From assembly GCF_007859815.1 (NCBI RefSeq), contig NZ_SJPH01000001.1, forward strand, positions 675,987 through 739,986: a stretch of DNA of 64,000 nt, written 5' to 3'. The first letter of the stretch is position 1; every line of letters begins with the position of its first letter. A program made the position numbers and the translations under genes. The notes beneath the pieces are model-generated. The model searched no databases. It saw nothing but the letters and a program-made list of their open reading frames with translations, and was not told where the DNA came from. The stretch comes from Botrimarina hoheduenensis. GTDB taxonomy: Bacteria; Planctomycetota; Planctomycetia; Pirellulales; Lacipirellulaceae. Shown here piece after piece: positions 29,125 through 38,015 of this stretch.

Positions 29125-29159
29125 CCCTCACCACACCACAAGCGGGGGTGCGGTGAGGG
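29125..29159 (-). terminator. Rho-independent terminator after the fasciclin gene
   Basis: On the minus strand the stem CCCTCACCGCACC pairs with GGTGTGGTGAGGG (13 bp with one G-U), a short loop between, and TTATTTTTT follows. It is 30 bases after the fasciclin stop codon and ends that transcript before the photolyase ATG at 29084. Confidence 0.85.
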
Positions 29160-29191
29160 CCATGCTATCCGAAAAAACCTGGTGCGTGCCC

Positions 29192-29737
29192 TTACGGCAG
29201 CATCACCGAGTCGATCACGTGAATGACGCCATTGGTGCATTCGATATCGGTGGCCGTGACCGTAGCACCGCCGATGGTAACCGTGCCGTTGCTGACCGCA
29301 ATCGGTGCTGCTTTGCCATTGACCGTCGGTGCTTCGCTGAGGCTGACCGCATCGGCGGCCATGACTTTGCCGGGAACGACGTGGTACGTCAAAATCGCGA
29401 CGAGTTGGTCCTTGGACTCAGGCTTCAGCAGATTATCGATCGTCCCGGCGGGCAACTTGGCAAATGCTTCGTTGGTCGGGGCGAAGACCGTAAACGGACC
29501 GTCGCCTTGAAGGGTCTCGACAAGCCCGGCTGCTTGGACCGCAGCCACCAGCGTGCTGAAGCTGCCGTTCTCGATCGCCGTATCGACGATGTCGTGTTGA
29601 TGAGCCTCACCCGCGGTGTGGGCATCGTCGTGCTTGGCGTCCTTGCATCCGCAAGTGTCGCAAGCGGAACCGACCGTGACGCAAAGCAAGCAAGCCATCG
29701 AAAAGAGCAAAGCGGGTAGTACACAGAAAGTGCGCAT
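29192..29737 (-). CDS. fasciclin (FAS1) domain secreted protein
   Basis: A 181-residue exported protein with a single FAS1 domain (about residues 55-181). The signal sequence ([20 protein letters not shown]) is followed by a Cys/His/Asp-rich linker ([15 protein letters not shown]), which might bind metal. FAS1 motifs are [27 protein letters not shown] and [14 protein letters not shown]. Adhesion or surface stress roles are known for the family; no specific role is shown. AGGG lies about eight bases before the ATG. It is upstream of the photolyase genes but a terminator follows it. Confidence 0.9.
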   Translation of the reverse strand: MRTFCVLPALLFSMACLLCVTVGSACDTCGCKDAKHDDAHTAGEAHQHDIVDTAIENGSFSTLVAAVQAAGLVETLQGDGPFTVFAPTNEAFAKLPAGTIDNLLKPESKDQLVAILTYHVVPGKVMAADAVSLSEAPTVNGKAAPIAVSNGTVTIGGATVTATDIECTNGVIHVIDSVMLP

Positions 29738-30147
29738 CGGTAATCCCTGTAATTCTTAGAGAACGTTGAAACGGAGTTAAAAAATTGACGGATCGCTGCG
29801 GCTCGTGGGGAACGCTTGGCTACCGTGTTGGCTACTCAGGCTCGGGGCTCTCACCGGAGTTCGCCGGTAAGGCTGTCAATCAGCATGGCGAGATTTTTCA
29901 ATTCAGTATTCCATGCGATGGAAGTGTCTGTTCTGTAGGAAATCCCCCTCGAGGTGACCAGTTCCAACAAGACGCGACGACACGCCGCGGGTTGTCGAGG
30001 GGCCCCTGTCGGCTGACAATCAAGCGGTGCCGTTGCTGCGGGAATCCCGCCGCGACCGGCCATGGCTGATTTCTTAACCCACACACATCGCTGAAACTCA
30101 GCGTTTTTCCTCACCAAATTACTTGCCTTAACGGAGTGCCTCCCCCG
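29738..30147. other. divergent intergenic region between fasciclin and ferritin-like genes
   Basis: About 410 bases. It must hold promoters for both. A run of A/T near 29776-29787 could be part of a promoter. Open frames read as non-coding. No repeat matching the 19.5-kb clusters was found. Confidence 0.45.
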
Positions 30148-30603
30148 ATGGCTGCTACCCGCGAAGAAACGATCGAGCTCCTGACGACCGCCTACTGCAT
30201 GGAGCTCGAGACGGTCATGAACTATCTGGCAAACAGCACGAATCTGGACGGTGTTCGTGCTGAAGAGATCAAAAAGTCGCTCGCGGCCGACATTGTCGAA
30301 GAGGTGGGCCATGCTCAGTTCCTCGCCAAACGGATCAAGCAGTTGGGCGGGGTTGCTCCGGGATCGAAGCACGTGAAGCTCGGCAACCAGATCCAACCCC
30401 CCGCCGATACCACCGACGTGGTGGGCGTGATCAAGGCAGTGATCGCGGCCGAGACGGCTGCGGTTAAGCACTACAAGTCGATCATTCAAGCGACTGACGG
30501 TGAGGACTACATCACGCAAGATCTCTGCATCCGTTTGATGGCGGATGAAGAGGAGCATCTGGTCCTGTTCCGCGGTTTCCTTAAAGAGTACGAGAAAAAC
30601 TGA
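30148..30603 (+). CDS. ferritin-like protein (bacterioferritin/Dps type)
   Basis: A 151-residue four-helix protein. Diiron-type motifs are visible: E in CMELETVMNYL, ExxH in EEVGHAQFL, E in AAETAAVKHY and ExxH in DEEEHLVLF. This is the ferritin-like pattern of two EXXH motifs plus two single glutamates, so it probably oxidises and stores or detoxifies iron. ATG at 30148 has GGAG about 11 bases upstream; an in-frame GTG at 30136 lies too close to it. Next on the same strand is the SDR gene, 118 bases away. Confidence 0.87.
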   Translation: MAATREETIELLTTAYCMELETVMNYLANSTNLDGVRAEEIKKSLAADIVEEVGHAQFLAKRIKQLGGVAPGSKHVKLGNQIQPPADTTDVVGVIKAVIAAETAAVKHYKSIIQATDGEDYITQDLCIRLMADEEEHLVLFRGFLKEYEKN

Positions 30604-30721
30604 TCGGCCTGGGCCCGGGCGTATGACCGCGGGCGCTAGCGCGACGGATCAGCAAGGGTAGCCGCTGCGCCTTACGCCCTGTCATGAGAGGTCGTGCGCG
30701 GCGCAGCAACAGGAGCGATCC

Positions 30722-31492
30722 ATGGCGCTAAGCGGGGCGAGCTATTTGGTACTGGGGGCGGCGGGCGGAATCGGCGCGGCGACATGTCGCCGCCTGCGCG
30801 AAGCAGGGGCTAACATGCTGTTGGCTGGCCGCAGCGAAGCGAATCTGTCACCGTTGGCGACCGAGTTGGGGTGTGAGGCCCTCGTGGTCGATGCCACCCA
30901 GACCGAGGCCGTCGAGGCTGCCGCTCAGCAGGTGCTCGAGTCGTTTGGACGAATCGACGGCGTGGTGAACGCCGTCGGTTCGTTGCTGCTCAAGCCCGCG
31001 CATCTGACCACCGACCAGGAATGGGCCGACACGCTGGCCGCCAATCTCACGACCGCCTTCGCCGCCGTGCGGGCCGCTGCTAAGACGATGCGTCGACCCG
31101 GGCCAGCCGGCGTTTCCGGTGGCTCGGTGGTACTGATCTCGTCGGCGGCGGGTCGGGCGGGTTTTGCGAGCCATGAAGCAATCGCCGCCGCCAAAGCAGG
31201 CGTAATCGGCTTGGCCCGTTCCGCAGCGGCGAGCTACGCCTCGGTCGGGATCCGGGTCAACGCCGTGGCACCCGGACTGGTCCGCACACCGCTCACCGAG
31301 CGGATCTGGGGGACCCCGACCGCCGCCGCTGCTTCCGAAGAGCTCCACGCCGCCGGGCGACTTGGCGAACCCGATGACGTGGCAGCGATGATTGTCTGGC
31401 TGCTGGATCCCGCGAATTCGTGGGTCACAGGCCAGGTGATCGGAGTCGATGGCGGGCTCGCCAACGTCCGCCCGCCGACACGCCGTCGCTAG
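30722..31492 (+). CDS. SDR-family protein lacking the catalytic tyrosine
   Basis: A 256-residue classical SDR fold. The NAD(P) motif is GAAGGIG (residues about 12-18), NAVG and the AANLT structural asparagine are present, and the active-site serine lies in LISSAAG. The YxxxK motif is changed to IAAAK (in SHEAIAAAKAGVIGL), so the usual proton-donor tyrosine is isoleucine. Oxidoreduction by the standard mechanism is therefore doubtful, although the fold and cofactor site look intact. CAGGAG precedes the ATG at 30722. It follows the ferritin-like gene, same strand. Confidence 0.9.
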   Translation: MALSGASYLVLGAAGGIGAATCRRLREAGANMLLAGRSEANLSPLATELGCEALVVDATQTEAVEAAAQQVLESFGRIDGVVNAVGSLLLKPAHLTTDQEWADTLAANLTTAFAAVRAAAKTMRRPGPAGVSGGSVVLISSAAGRAGFASHEAIAAAKAGVIGLARSAAASYASVGIRVNAVAPGLVRTPLTERIWGTPTAAAASEELHAAGRLGEPDDVAAMIVWLLDPANSWVTGQVIGVDGGLANVRPPTRRR

Positions 31493-31701
31493 CTGAGAGG
31501 CTTGCTAGCGGGGCGGCGTTTTCGGCCAACCTTGCCCCGATTTTCGGTGATGACAAACAAGTCTCGCGCGGGAATGCTTGCCCCAGCGATCTTTAGGGCC
31601 CATAGTTAAGATAAGCCAAGCCGTTGCGGACGAACCTTTACTCGTCCACCGCAGCGGGCTTAATTGCCGCCGCTTATTGCAACCGCAAAGAGGTTCTAGC
31701 C

Positions 31702-32028
31702 GTGTTGATCCTGAAATCGTTTGCCGCCGCGCTCTTAGTCTCAGCGGTTGCCGCGCCGGCTGCCGCACGCGGATACGTGGTGTACGCGCCGATCGTGGCT
31801 CCTCCGGTGGTCGTGGCTCCGGTGGCACCGACGATCGTCTATCGTCCGGTCACGCCCTACTTTGCCGCCCAGCCCGTCGTGGCTACCGTCCCCGCGCCGG
31901 TGGTGGCGGTGCCCGCACCGACCTTGCAGCCCGTGGTGACGACTCGGTACCGACCGATCCTGGGCGGTGCCGTTTCGCGGGTCCGTTATCGCTACGCCCC
32001 CGGCGTTGTGGTGGCACCGCTCTACTGA
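31702..32028 (+). CDS. small secreted Val/Pro/Ala-rich protein
   Basis: A 108-residue exported protein. Signal peptide LKSFAAALLVSAVAAPAAA, then a mature part rich in Val, Pro and Ala (VVVAPVAPTIVYRPVT and PAPVVAVPAPTLQPV), ending with Arg/Tyr pairs (VRYRYAPGVVV). The start is GTG at 31702, with GAGG eight bases upstream. It resembles small repeat-type envelope proteins seen in planctomycetes; no known domain. Function unknown. Confidence 0.72.
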   Translation: MLILKSFAAALLVSAVAAPAAARGYVVYAPIVAPPVVVAPVAPTIVYRPVTPYFAAQPVVATVPAPVVAVPAPTLQPVVTTRYRPILGGAVSRVRYRYAPGVVVAPLY

Positions 32029-32056
32029 GCGGCTTTGCTGCTTCGGAACAGACGCC

Positions 32057-33763
32057 CTAACCGGGATCAGCCAGATCGCCCCACTCGGCAACGAAACGCG
32101 TCGGGCATTTGGGACAGCTGAGGGTCGACCCCAGCTGCGTAAACGGAATCCATGCGGCATGCCCACAGCCGGGGCAGCCGACGTGGAGCCGCACGACAGG
32201 GTTGGCGTCGCTCAGAGCCGGTGTAACCGCGTCGGTGTCCCCTTCGTCGGTTTCCTGGTGGCCGGTGTGCCCGTCGCCGTCGCCCGGGCCGATATCATCT
32301 GCTTCAAAGGTGATCAGCTGCTGCTCGTCGAGGGTCGCCAGCTGCGCGAGCCGATCCGCCATGCGCATCACGGCCCGCTCGAATAGGTTGCGCACTTCGC
32401 GACCATTGCCGAAATGCTCGTCGCGCTCGGCATAACGCTTGGTCAGCGTGTGGATCACACGCAGTCGTGCCACCGGGGTGATCTCGTAGTGATGCACCGT
32501 GAGTAGCCGACCAAAGATCGCGCACAGCTGCGGTGGCGTATAGTCGGCAAAAGCAAACCTGCGTGAGAATCTCGATTCCAAGCCCGGATTGCTCGCCAGC
32601 AAGCGGTCCATCGGTTGGGGATAACCGGCCAGCACAATCGCCAGCTTGTCGCGATCATCCTCGGCCCGTTTGAGAAGAGTCTGGATCGCTTCGGCTCCGT
32701 ACACGTCGCTGCCGTCGTGAGAGACGATACCGTAAGCCTCATCGATAAACAGCACGCCGCCGAGCGCTTCATCGACGCGTTGGTTCACTTTGCTGGCGGT
32801 TTGGCCGGCGTACTCGGCGATCAAACCGCCCCTGTCGGTTTCCACGAGTTGCCCCGTCGGCAGCACCTCGAGCGCGGCGAGCGCTTCGCCGACGAGCCGC
32901 GCGACCGTTGTCTTGCCCGTGCCGGGGTTGCCAACAAACACCATGTGCAGCGTGATGCTGGTCGCGGGGAGCCCCGCATGCTGCCTCCGCTTTTGCAGCG
33001 ACAGATAGTTGGCCAAGGAACGCACCTCGGCTTTGACCCCTTCCAGCCCGACGAGCGAATCGATCTGGGCGAGCACCTCATCCAAGGTGCGCCGGGCGGG
33101 GGCCGTGTCAGGGGCAGAGTTGGTGGCTGTGGAGAGGGACCGGGCAGGCGTCGGGGCCGTTGAACGGAGCATCGGCTCGGCTTCTTCTTCCAGCGGGATG
33201 CGATCGGCCGACGGATCGATCGCGACCCGTACCCGGTGGGCGAGGTCGCGGATCGCGGCCAGTTCGATTTCCGCTGGCGGGCCATCGCACCGGGCGAGCA
33301 GGTTCGACTGGCGGATGACGAGCGTCTCCAGCATGGGGATGTCGTCCGCTAGCGGTGGCAAGCGTCGAAACGGTCCCAACAGGCTTTCCCATTGAAGCAG
33401 CTGGCTGCGCTGGGCGGCCTCGCGCATCACCTCGACCAACCGCTTCGTCGGGAGACGCTGCGCCCACAGGTGCTCGGCAAGGTCCGTGGCCAGTTCACGC
33501 TCAGCCGACGACCACTTCCGGTCCGCCTCGCAGATTGTGAAGTACACCTTCAGCAGCACGCCGCTGTGCAGATCTTCCATCAGGCGAACGAATCGGGCGG
33601 GGTTCTCAACCAGCCCGGCGTGGTGCTTCTCAATACGCTGTGCCGCTGCGCAGAACAGCTGCCGTGTCGCCGTCAGAAGGTCCGCATAGCGGGGCGTGCT
33701 GGCTGGCGAGTGGTGGTTGGCCAGCGCAGAGAAGGTTTCGTTCACGCGCGACACGGCAACCAA
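32057..33763 (-). CDS. AAA ATPase, CbxX/CbbX type, with C-terminal zinc ribbon
   Basis: A 568-residue cytoplasmic ATPase. Residues 1-150 are helical and unassigned, perhaps TerB-like. The AAA module (about 225-490) has VGLEGVKAEV, Walker A GNPGTGKTT, Walker B GGVLFIDEAYG and the arginine-finger region SRFSRRFAF, as in CbbX and type VII secretion EccA ATPases. Near the C-terminus CPGCGH and CPKCPTRF form a zinc ribbon. No Rubisco or type VII secretion genes are near, so the substrate is unknown. Start is uncertain: TTG at 33763, or GTG at 33754 or 33745. Confidence 0.85.
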   Translation of the reverse strand: MVAVSRVNETFSALANHHSPASTPRYADLLTATRQLFCAAAQRIEKHHAGLVENPARFVRLMEDLHSGVLLKVYFTICEADRKWSSAERELATDLAEHLWAQRLPTKRLVEVMREAAQRSQLLQWESLLGPFRRLPPLADDIPMLETLVIRQSNLLARCDGPPAEIELAAIRDLAHRVRVAIDPSADRIPLEEEAEPMLRSTAPTPARSLSTATNSAPDTAPARRTLDEVLAQIDSLVGLEGVKAEVRSLANYLSLQKRRQHAGLPATSITLHMVFVGNPGTGKTTVARLVGEALAALEVLPTGQLVETDRGGLIAEYAGQTASKVNQRVDEALGGVLFIDEAYGIVSHDGSDVYGAEAIQTLLKRAEDDRDKLAIVLAGYPQPMDRLLASNPGLESRFSRRFAFADYTPPQLCAIFGRLLTVHHYEITPVARLRVIHTLTKRYAERDEHFGNGREVRNLFERAVMRMADRLAQLATLDEQQLITFEADDIGPGDGDGHTGHQETDEGDTDAVTPALSDANPVVRLHVGCPGCGHAAWIPFTQLGSTLSCPKCPTRFVAEWGDLADPG

Positions 33764-33878
33764 CCCAACGAACCAAGGGTCCGGAAAAACAACTGGTGTG
33801 GAGGTATTGATGGCTGAAGGCTAGCCGAGCCCCTCAGACGGGGGCAAGCACTAGCGCGCGACAAGCTGCTGAGGTTCT

Positions 33879-34508
33879 TCAGGCCAGATCGTGCCTCACG
33901 GCCCACACCGCCGCCTGCGTGCGATCCGAAACCCCCAGCTTGCGCAGCACATGCTGGACGTGCTCCTTGACCGTCTCGTAACTGATGCCCAGTGCTTGGG
34001 CAATTTCTTTATTGCTCAGGCCGAATGCTAGCTGCTTAAGCACCTGGCGCTCGCGGGTGGTCAGAGCCACATCACCGATCGGTGACGCCGACTCGGGGCC
34101 AACCGCGGTGAGTCGGCGGATCTCGTCCGGGGTCCAACAGGATTTTCCCGCTGCGGCCGTCATGACCGCATCGAGCAACTCGGTTCGGGAGGCAGATTTC
34201 GCTAGCATGCCGGCGGCGCTCAGCGCCGAAGCGCGCGCCGCGTAGGTAGGATTGGTGCGCTCGGTGAAGAACAGCGCCGCGGTGTCATGCCCGTTGGCTT
34301 TCAACCAAGTGAGGCAGGCCAATCCGTCCTGGGGCGGTAGATCGATCTCCAGCAGCAGCAGGTTGGGGGCCAGTCTCGCAACGGCTTCTTGCGCAGCGAG
34401 CCCGTCAGCGACTTCGGCAACGATCTCAATCGGCCGACCTTCGAACCAAGTGCGGAGTCCGGCACGAACCACCTCGCGCGGATCGGCCACAACGATGCGA
34501 GCAAGCAT
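33879..34508 (-). CDS. NarL/LuxR-type response regulator with altered receiver domain
   Basis: A 209-residue regulator. The receiver domain (2-120) begins RIVVADPREVVRAGL; the acidic pair is reduced to one Asp (ADP), and the phosphoacceptor position reads LLLLEIDLPPQDGL, with Glu instead of Asp. The conserved Thr (FFTER) and Lys (GMLAKS) remain. The C-terminal LuxR HTH (about 145-205) is intact: LTTRERQVLKQLAFG and KEIAQALGISYETVKEHV. Glu often mimics phosphorylation, so the protein may be active without a kinase. No histidine kinase is adjacent. ATG at 34508 chosen over a longer frame without family support. Confidence 0.9.
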   Translation of the reverse strand: MLARIVVADPREVVRAGLRTWFEGRPIEIVAEVADGLAAQEAVARLAPNLLLLEIDLPPQDGLACLTWLKANGHDTAALFFTERTNPTYAARASALSAAGMLAKSASRTELLDAVMTAAAGKSCWTPDEIRRLTAVGPESASPIGDVALTTRERQVLKQLAFGLSNKEIAQALGISYETVKEHVQHVLRKLGVSDRTQAAVWAVRHDLA

Positions 34509-34848
34509 GTGCGGCAGATGCCTCGGGCGGGGGGGGGAGTAAGTAGCAGGCAGGCACAGTTCGGCTGGCACAGCACGGGGGCACAGCACGGGGGCAAGTC
34601 AGGGAACGCGGCCCCCCCGAACGGCGTCCGCAATTATGCCCTGGTTCGCTTCCACATAAAAGCAAGTTCTTGGCAACGAACCTAAAGCAACGGCGCTATC
34701 GAGGTTTACTCCGACTGGCCGATTGATCGATAATTCGCCGCTGGGGAGCAAGCTCCAGCGAATTGTGGACGTAATGACGGGCCTGCTTGACGGCGGCCGC
34801 CCCGCGTTCTCCTCGCTTTTCATACGGTCTTCGACGAGGCAATCAGGG

Positions 34849-35727
34849 ATGATGCAGCTGGCCATCAATCAGATCACGACCTATCGGTGGACCTTTGAAG
34901 AAGACCTGCATCACTATCTTCGAGCTGGCTACCAGGGAGTTGGCCTGTGGCTGCGAAAGCTCGAAGATTTTGGCTTCGAACGCGGTCTGGAACTGATTCA
35001 CGACAGCGGTATCAAGGTTTCCAGCGTTTCTTGGGTGGGCGGATTTACGGGCGGCGATGCCCTCTCGGGCGGCGAGAATCTGGCCGAGGCCCGCCGAACC
35101 CTTGATCTGGCCCAGGCCTGCAATGCCGGATCCGTGGTGCTGCATCCGGGCTCACGAAATCGGCACACCCACCGCCACGTCTATCGGCTGCTGAATGGTG
35201 CGCTGGAAAGCCTCCTGCCGCATGCCGAAGCCGCTGGCACACCGCTGGTGCTTGAGCCAATGCACCCGGCGTGTGCCGGCGAATGGACTTTTCTGACCGA
35301 CTTGGCGGCTACGGCGCAGCTCGTGGCTTCGTACGATTCACCTTGGTTGCGGCTGGCCTACGACGCCTATCATGCGCCGCTCTGCCGCCAAACCGAGATG
35401 CTGCTCGCGGAGATCGCTCCGTTGATTGGGCTTGTCCAGGTAGCAGACTATAAGTCGCCGCACACCATTGACGGCGAGCGTTGCTTGCTGGGAGAGGGTG
35501 CCGCACCGCTCGACCGGCTGATCGCAACGCTCGATCGAGTTGGTTACGATGGCTTTATCGAAGTGGAATTACGCGGTGCCGCGATCGAGCCCTCGATCTA
35601 TCATCGAGCGGTCGATGGCTCGGCGATGACGCTGCGAGGCCTGCTCCAGGGCACGGCGCCGCGTGGCACCCGTCGCCGTTCGACCATGCCGGTCACTCTC
35701 GCGGGGAGCAGCGAAAGGCTCGCCTGA
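34849..35727 (+). CDS. sugar phosphate isomerase/epimerase-like TIM barrel protein
   Basis: A 292-residue protein of the xylose isomerase-like TIM-barrel superfamily (AP endonuclease 2 fold). It has LAINQITTYRWTFEEDL at the start, VVLHPGSRNRHTHRH (metal-site histidines), LVLEPMHP (metal-site glutamate), and VQVADYKSP and FIEVELRG for later metal and substrate residues. Such proteins isomerise or epimerise sugars; the substrate is unknown. ATG at 34849 or 34852. Its end is followed 41 bases later by the ArfB-like gene. Confidence 0.85.
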   Translation: MMQLAINQITTYRWTFEEDLHHYLRAGYQGVGLWLRKLEDFGFERGLELIHDSGIKVSSVSWVGGFTGGDALSGGENLAEARRTLDLAQACNAGSVVLHPGSRNRHTHRHVYRLLNGALESLLPHAEAAGTPLVLEPMHPACAGEWTFLTDLAATAQLVASYDSPWLRLAYDAYHAPLCRQTEMLLAEIAPLIGLVQVADYKSPHTIDGERCLLGEGAAPLDRLIATLDRVGYDGFIEVELRGAAIEPSIYHRAVDGSAMTLRGLLQGTAPRGTRRRSTMPVTLAGSSERLA

Positions 35728-35768
35728 AGCGCGGGAAAAAGAGCCTCCCTACAGCTGACGAGCAACGC

Positions 35769-36200
35769 GTGGCGGACACCTTAGTGGTCAACGATCGGAT
35801 CGTGATTCCGAAGTCTGAGCTGCTCTTTAGCTTTGCGCGCAGCTCAGGGCCGGGCGGGCAGAACGTCAACAAGCTCAATACCAAGGCGGTGTTGCGCTGG
35901 AAGCCCGCTGACTCACTCGGTCTGCCCGAGGCGGTCTTGCTGCGTTTGACCGTTCAGTGTCGCACGCGAATCAACGAGGCGGGCGAGCTGATGATCACGT
36001 CAGATCGCTATCGCGAGCAGGGCCGCAATATCGCGGATTGTTTAGAGCGGTTGCGGGCGCTGCTGCTCGCCGCGGCCGATCCTCCGAAGCGGCGTCGTCC
36101 GACCCGTAAGCCGCGCAGAGCGAATGAAGCCCGCCTTAAAACCAAGCGTCAGCGCTCCGAGGTAAAATCGCAGCGTCGCAAGCCGCTTGGCGGAGAGTAG
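35769..36200 (+). CDS. arfB: alternative ribosome-rescue factor / peptidyl-tRNA hydrolase ArfB-like
   Basis: A 143-residue protein with the release-factor GGQ motif in SSGPGGQNVNKLNTKAVL, and a basic C-terminal tail (KRRRPTRKPRRANEARLKTKRQR) that in ArfB enters the empty mRNA channel of stalled ribosomes. It rescues ribosomes by hydrolysing peptidyl-tRNA. No ATG is available; I use GTG at 35769 because it matches the family length, while a longer frame reaches back to 35481 over the preceding gene. It probably shares a transcript with the isomerase-like gene. Confidence 0.85.
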   Translation: MADTLVVNDRIVIPKSELLFSFARSSGPGGQNVNKLNTKAVLRWKPADSLGLPEAVLLRLTVQCRTRINEAGELMITSDRYREQGRNIADCLERLRALLLAAADPPKRRRPTRKPRRANEARLKTKRQRSEVKSQRRKPLGGE

Positions 36201-36534
36201 TTTTCAACCGCTGCCTTCTGCAGCCAGTGATTTGCCTCCGAAGAAGCTGCGTGCGGCAGGCTGAGCGGGGCTTAGGGGGGGTCAGCGGGGTCGGTGGTGT
36301 AATCGCCCGGAGCCCCAGGGTTGCCCAAACTGTTTTTTCTTGGCTGTCCGGCAAACTGCGGTTAGACTCTCCGTGCTGGCAACACCTGGGCGGACCTTGC
36401 CGGCGCTTTTCTATTCTCGATCGCGATAAGCTGCACCGGCAAGGAAAGTGATAGGCGTAGCGGTTGATCCGTGCGCCGGCCTCGTTTCTGCCGGACAGCT
36501 TTCGCTCCCCTCCCGATGTATAAGGAGCTCACCG
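36201..36534. other. intergenic region upstream of hemerythrin-like gene
   Basis: About 335 bases with no convincing coding frame. It provides the promoter and ribosome-binding site (AAGGAG at 36522) of the next gene. No repeats or RNA recognised. Confidence 0.45.
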
Positions 36535-36996
36535 ATGATCGCCGATCTGAATTCGTCGAGCATGGGAGTCGCTGGCGAACAACGTTTGTTGGCTCGGGTC
36601 AAGGAAGCGTTGCGGGTGATGGTCGAATGGCAGGCCCCGACGATTAGTCAGGAACGCCAAGGGTCGAGCTTGCGCTTCGCGCTGCGTTCGTTCTGCCGGC
36701 ATCTGGAGCGGGTCATGGCGTTTGAAGAGTCGGACGACTACTTCGACAAGATTGCCCAAGAGCGGCCCGATTGTCAGTCACGCGTCGGACGGCTGCGCGT
36801 CGAGCACAGCCGAATCCGCCAGCAGATCGCGGAGCTCGAGCCCAAGCTCGACGAACCCGCAGCCTGGCAAGCTGAGTCGCTCAAATTATCGCGAGTCGCG
36901 GTCAAGCAGCTGTTGGACGAGGTCGATCGCCACGATCGGCACGAGGTCCGCCTGCTGCAAGAAACGCTGCTGCGAGAGGATGGCGGCGAGGGCTAA
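36535..36996 (+). CDS. hemerythrin-like HHE domain protein
   Basis: A 153-residue helical protein. The candidate iron ligands are spaced as in hemerythrin-type bundles: H56, E64/E65 (HLERVMAFEE), E90/H91 (RVEHSRI), H133 and H136/E137 (RHDRHEV). It may bind a diiron site for oxygen or NO sensing or storage, but some ligands differ from the canonical pattern, so it could be a non-metal relative. A strong ribosome-binding site AAGGAG precedes the ATG at 36535. Stands alone. Confidence 0.65.
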   Translation: MIADLNSSSMGVAGEQRLLARVKEALRVMVEWQAPTISQERQGSSLRFALRSFCRHLERVMAFEESDDYFDKIAQERPDCQSRVGRLRVEHSRIRQQIAELEPKLDEPAAWQAESLKLSRVAVKQLLDEVDRHDRHEVRLLQETLLREDGGEG

Positions 36997-37205
36997 TTCC
37001 TCCTCTGCCAAGAAATCGGGCCGACCCGCTGATAAGTTGGTGCCGAGATTCGCCCTCCGAACGATCCACGGGGTAGAATAAGGGAAGAGCGGGGCTTGTT
37101 GTCGGTGCGTGCCGACCGTGCGGCTAGCCCTTTTTTTACTTCTTGCCCTTGGGATACGACGAGCGGATTGCTCCCGCTCGCCGGGTTTGGCGGGGATTTT
37201 TCGTC

Positions 37206-38015
37206 ATGACGCAGCGACCAACTTCGCTCGACCAGCTGCTGCGCGAGTGGCCCTACGAATTTGGCGAAGTCGTGGCTCGCTGGGCCCACGGGGCCGATGG
37301 TCGGCCCGTGCTGCAGATGCGTATCGACCTGGGCGTGTTGCAGATGGAAGTGGAGGGGCGTCCCGACGGGAATCGCCCCGAGGGCGCTGAGAGCTACTGC
37401 GCGCTGATCGCGCGCTACGAACAGAAACGCGGTAAACAGCCCTGGATCCTTGACGCCCAGCAATGCGCCGAAGTGGATCGGGAGTTTGTTCAGTTTTATC
37501 ATCGCCGTGTGGCGTGGCTCGCACTGCACGAGTTTCGTCGTGCTCAGGCAGACGCCGATCACACGCTGCTGTTGATGGATCGTTCGGCCGCCCATTCACC
37601 AACCGAGGAGTGGGTCGAGGCGCACGAGCAATACCGGCCGTTTGTGCTCTTTCATCGGACCCAGGCGGCAGCGCTTGCCGAACTTGAGGAGTCGGCACCC
37701 GATTTGGCGTTACGAGAGATCGACGCCGGTCGACGTCTCATCGCGAGCCTTGAGTCGCAAGAAGAGGGGCTCAGCGAGAGCGACCCGGCTTCCCCCAGCG
37801 GCGGACGTCGCTTTCAGGCCGGCGAGGACCTGACCGAAGAGGCCGAGGGACCGAGCGAGTTTCTGCAGAAGCTCGCCGCGCTGCGCGATTCGATCCTCAG
37901 CGAGTACGGGCTCGATCCTTCGCTCGAGGAGCAACTTTCTGAGGCGATCGCCAAAGAACAGTACGAGCGTGCTGCGGTGTTGCGTGACCAGATCAGCGCT
38001 CAGCAGCGTTCTTGA
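37206..38015 (+). CDS. UvrB/UvrC-motif protein
   Basis: A 269-residue protein without signal or membrane segments. The N-terminal part is unassigned (EWPYEFGEVVARW, ending in an acidic region); the last 40 residues have a UVR motif: LEEQLSEAIAKEQYERAAVL, which in UvrB/UvrC mediates their contact and in McsA and ClpC proteins is a protein-binding helix pair. So a partner of a UVR-domain protein is plausible; function unknown. ATG at 37206. Confidence 0.78.
   Translation: MTQRPTSLDQLLREWPYEFGEVVARWAHGADGRPVLQMRIDLGVLQMEVEGRPDGNRPEGAESYCALIARYEQKRGKQPWILDAQQCAEVDREFVQFYHRRVAWLALHEFRRAQADADHTLLLMDRSAAHSPTEEWVEAHEQYRPFVLFHRTQAAALAELEESAPDLALREIDAGRRLIASLESQEEGLSESDPASPSGGRRFQAGEDLTEEAEGPSEFLQKLAALRDSILSEYGLDPSLEEQLSEAIAKEQYERAAVLRDQISAQQRS

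Noticed and set aside
31509..31544. Possible terminator after the SDR gene (CGGGGC ... GCCCCG, ATTTT)
   Set aside because: Six-bp stem and 19-base loop; not convincing.
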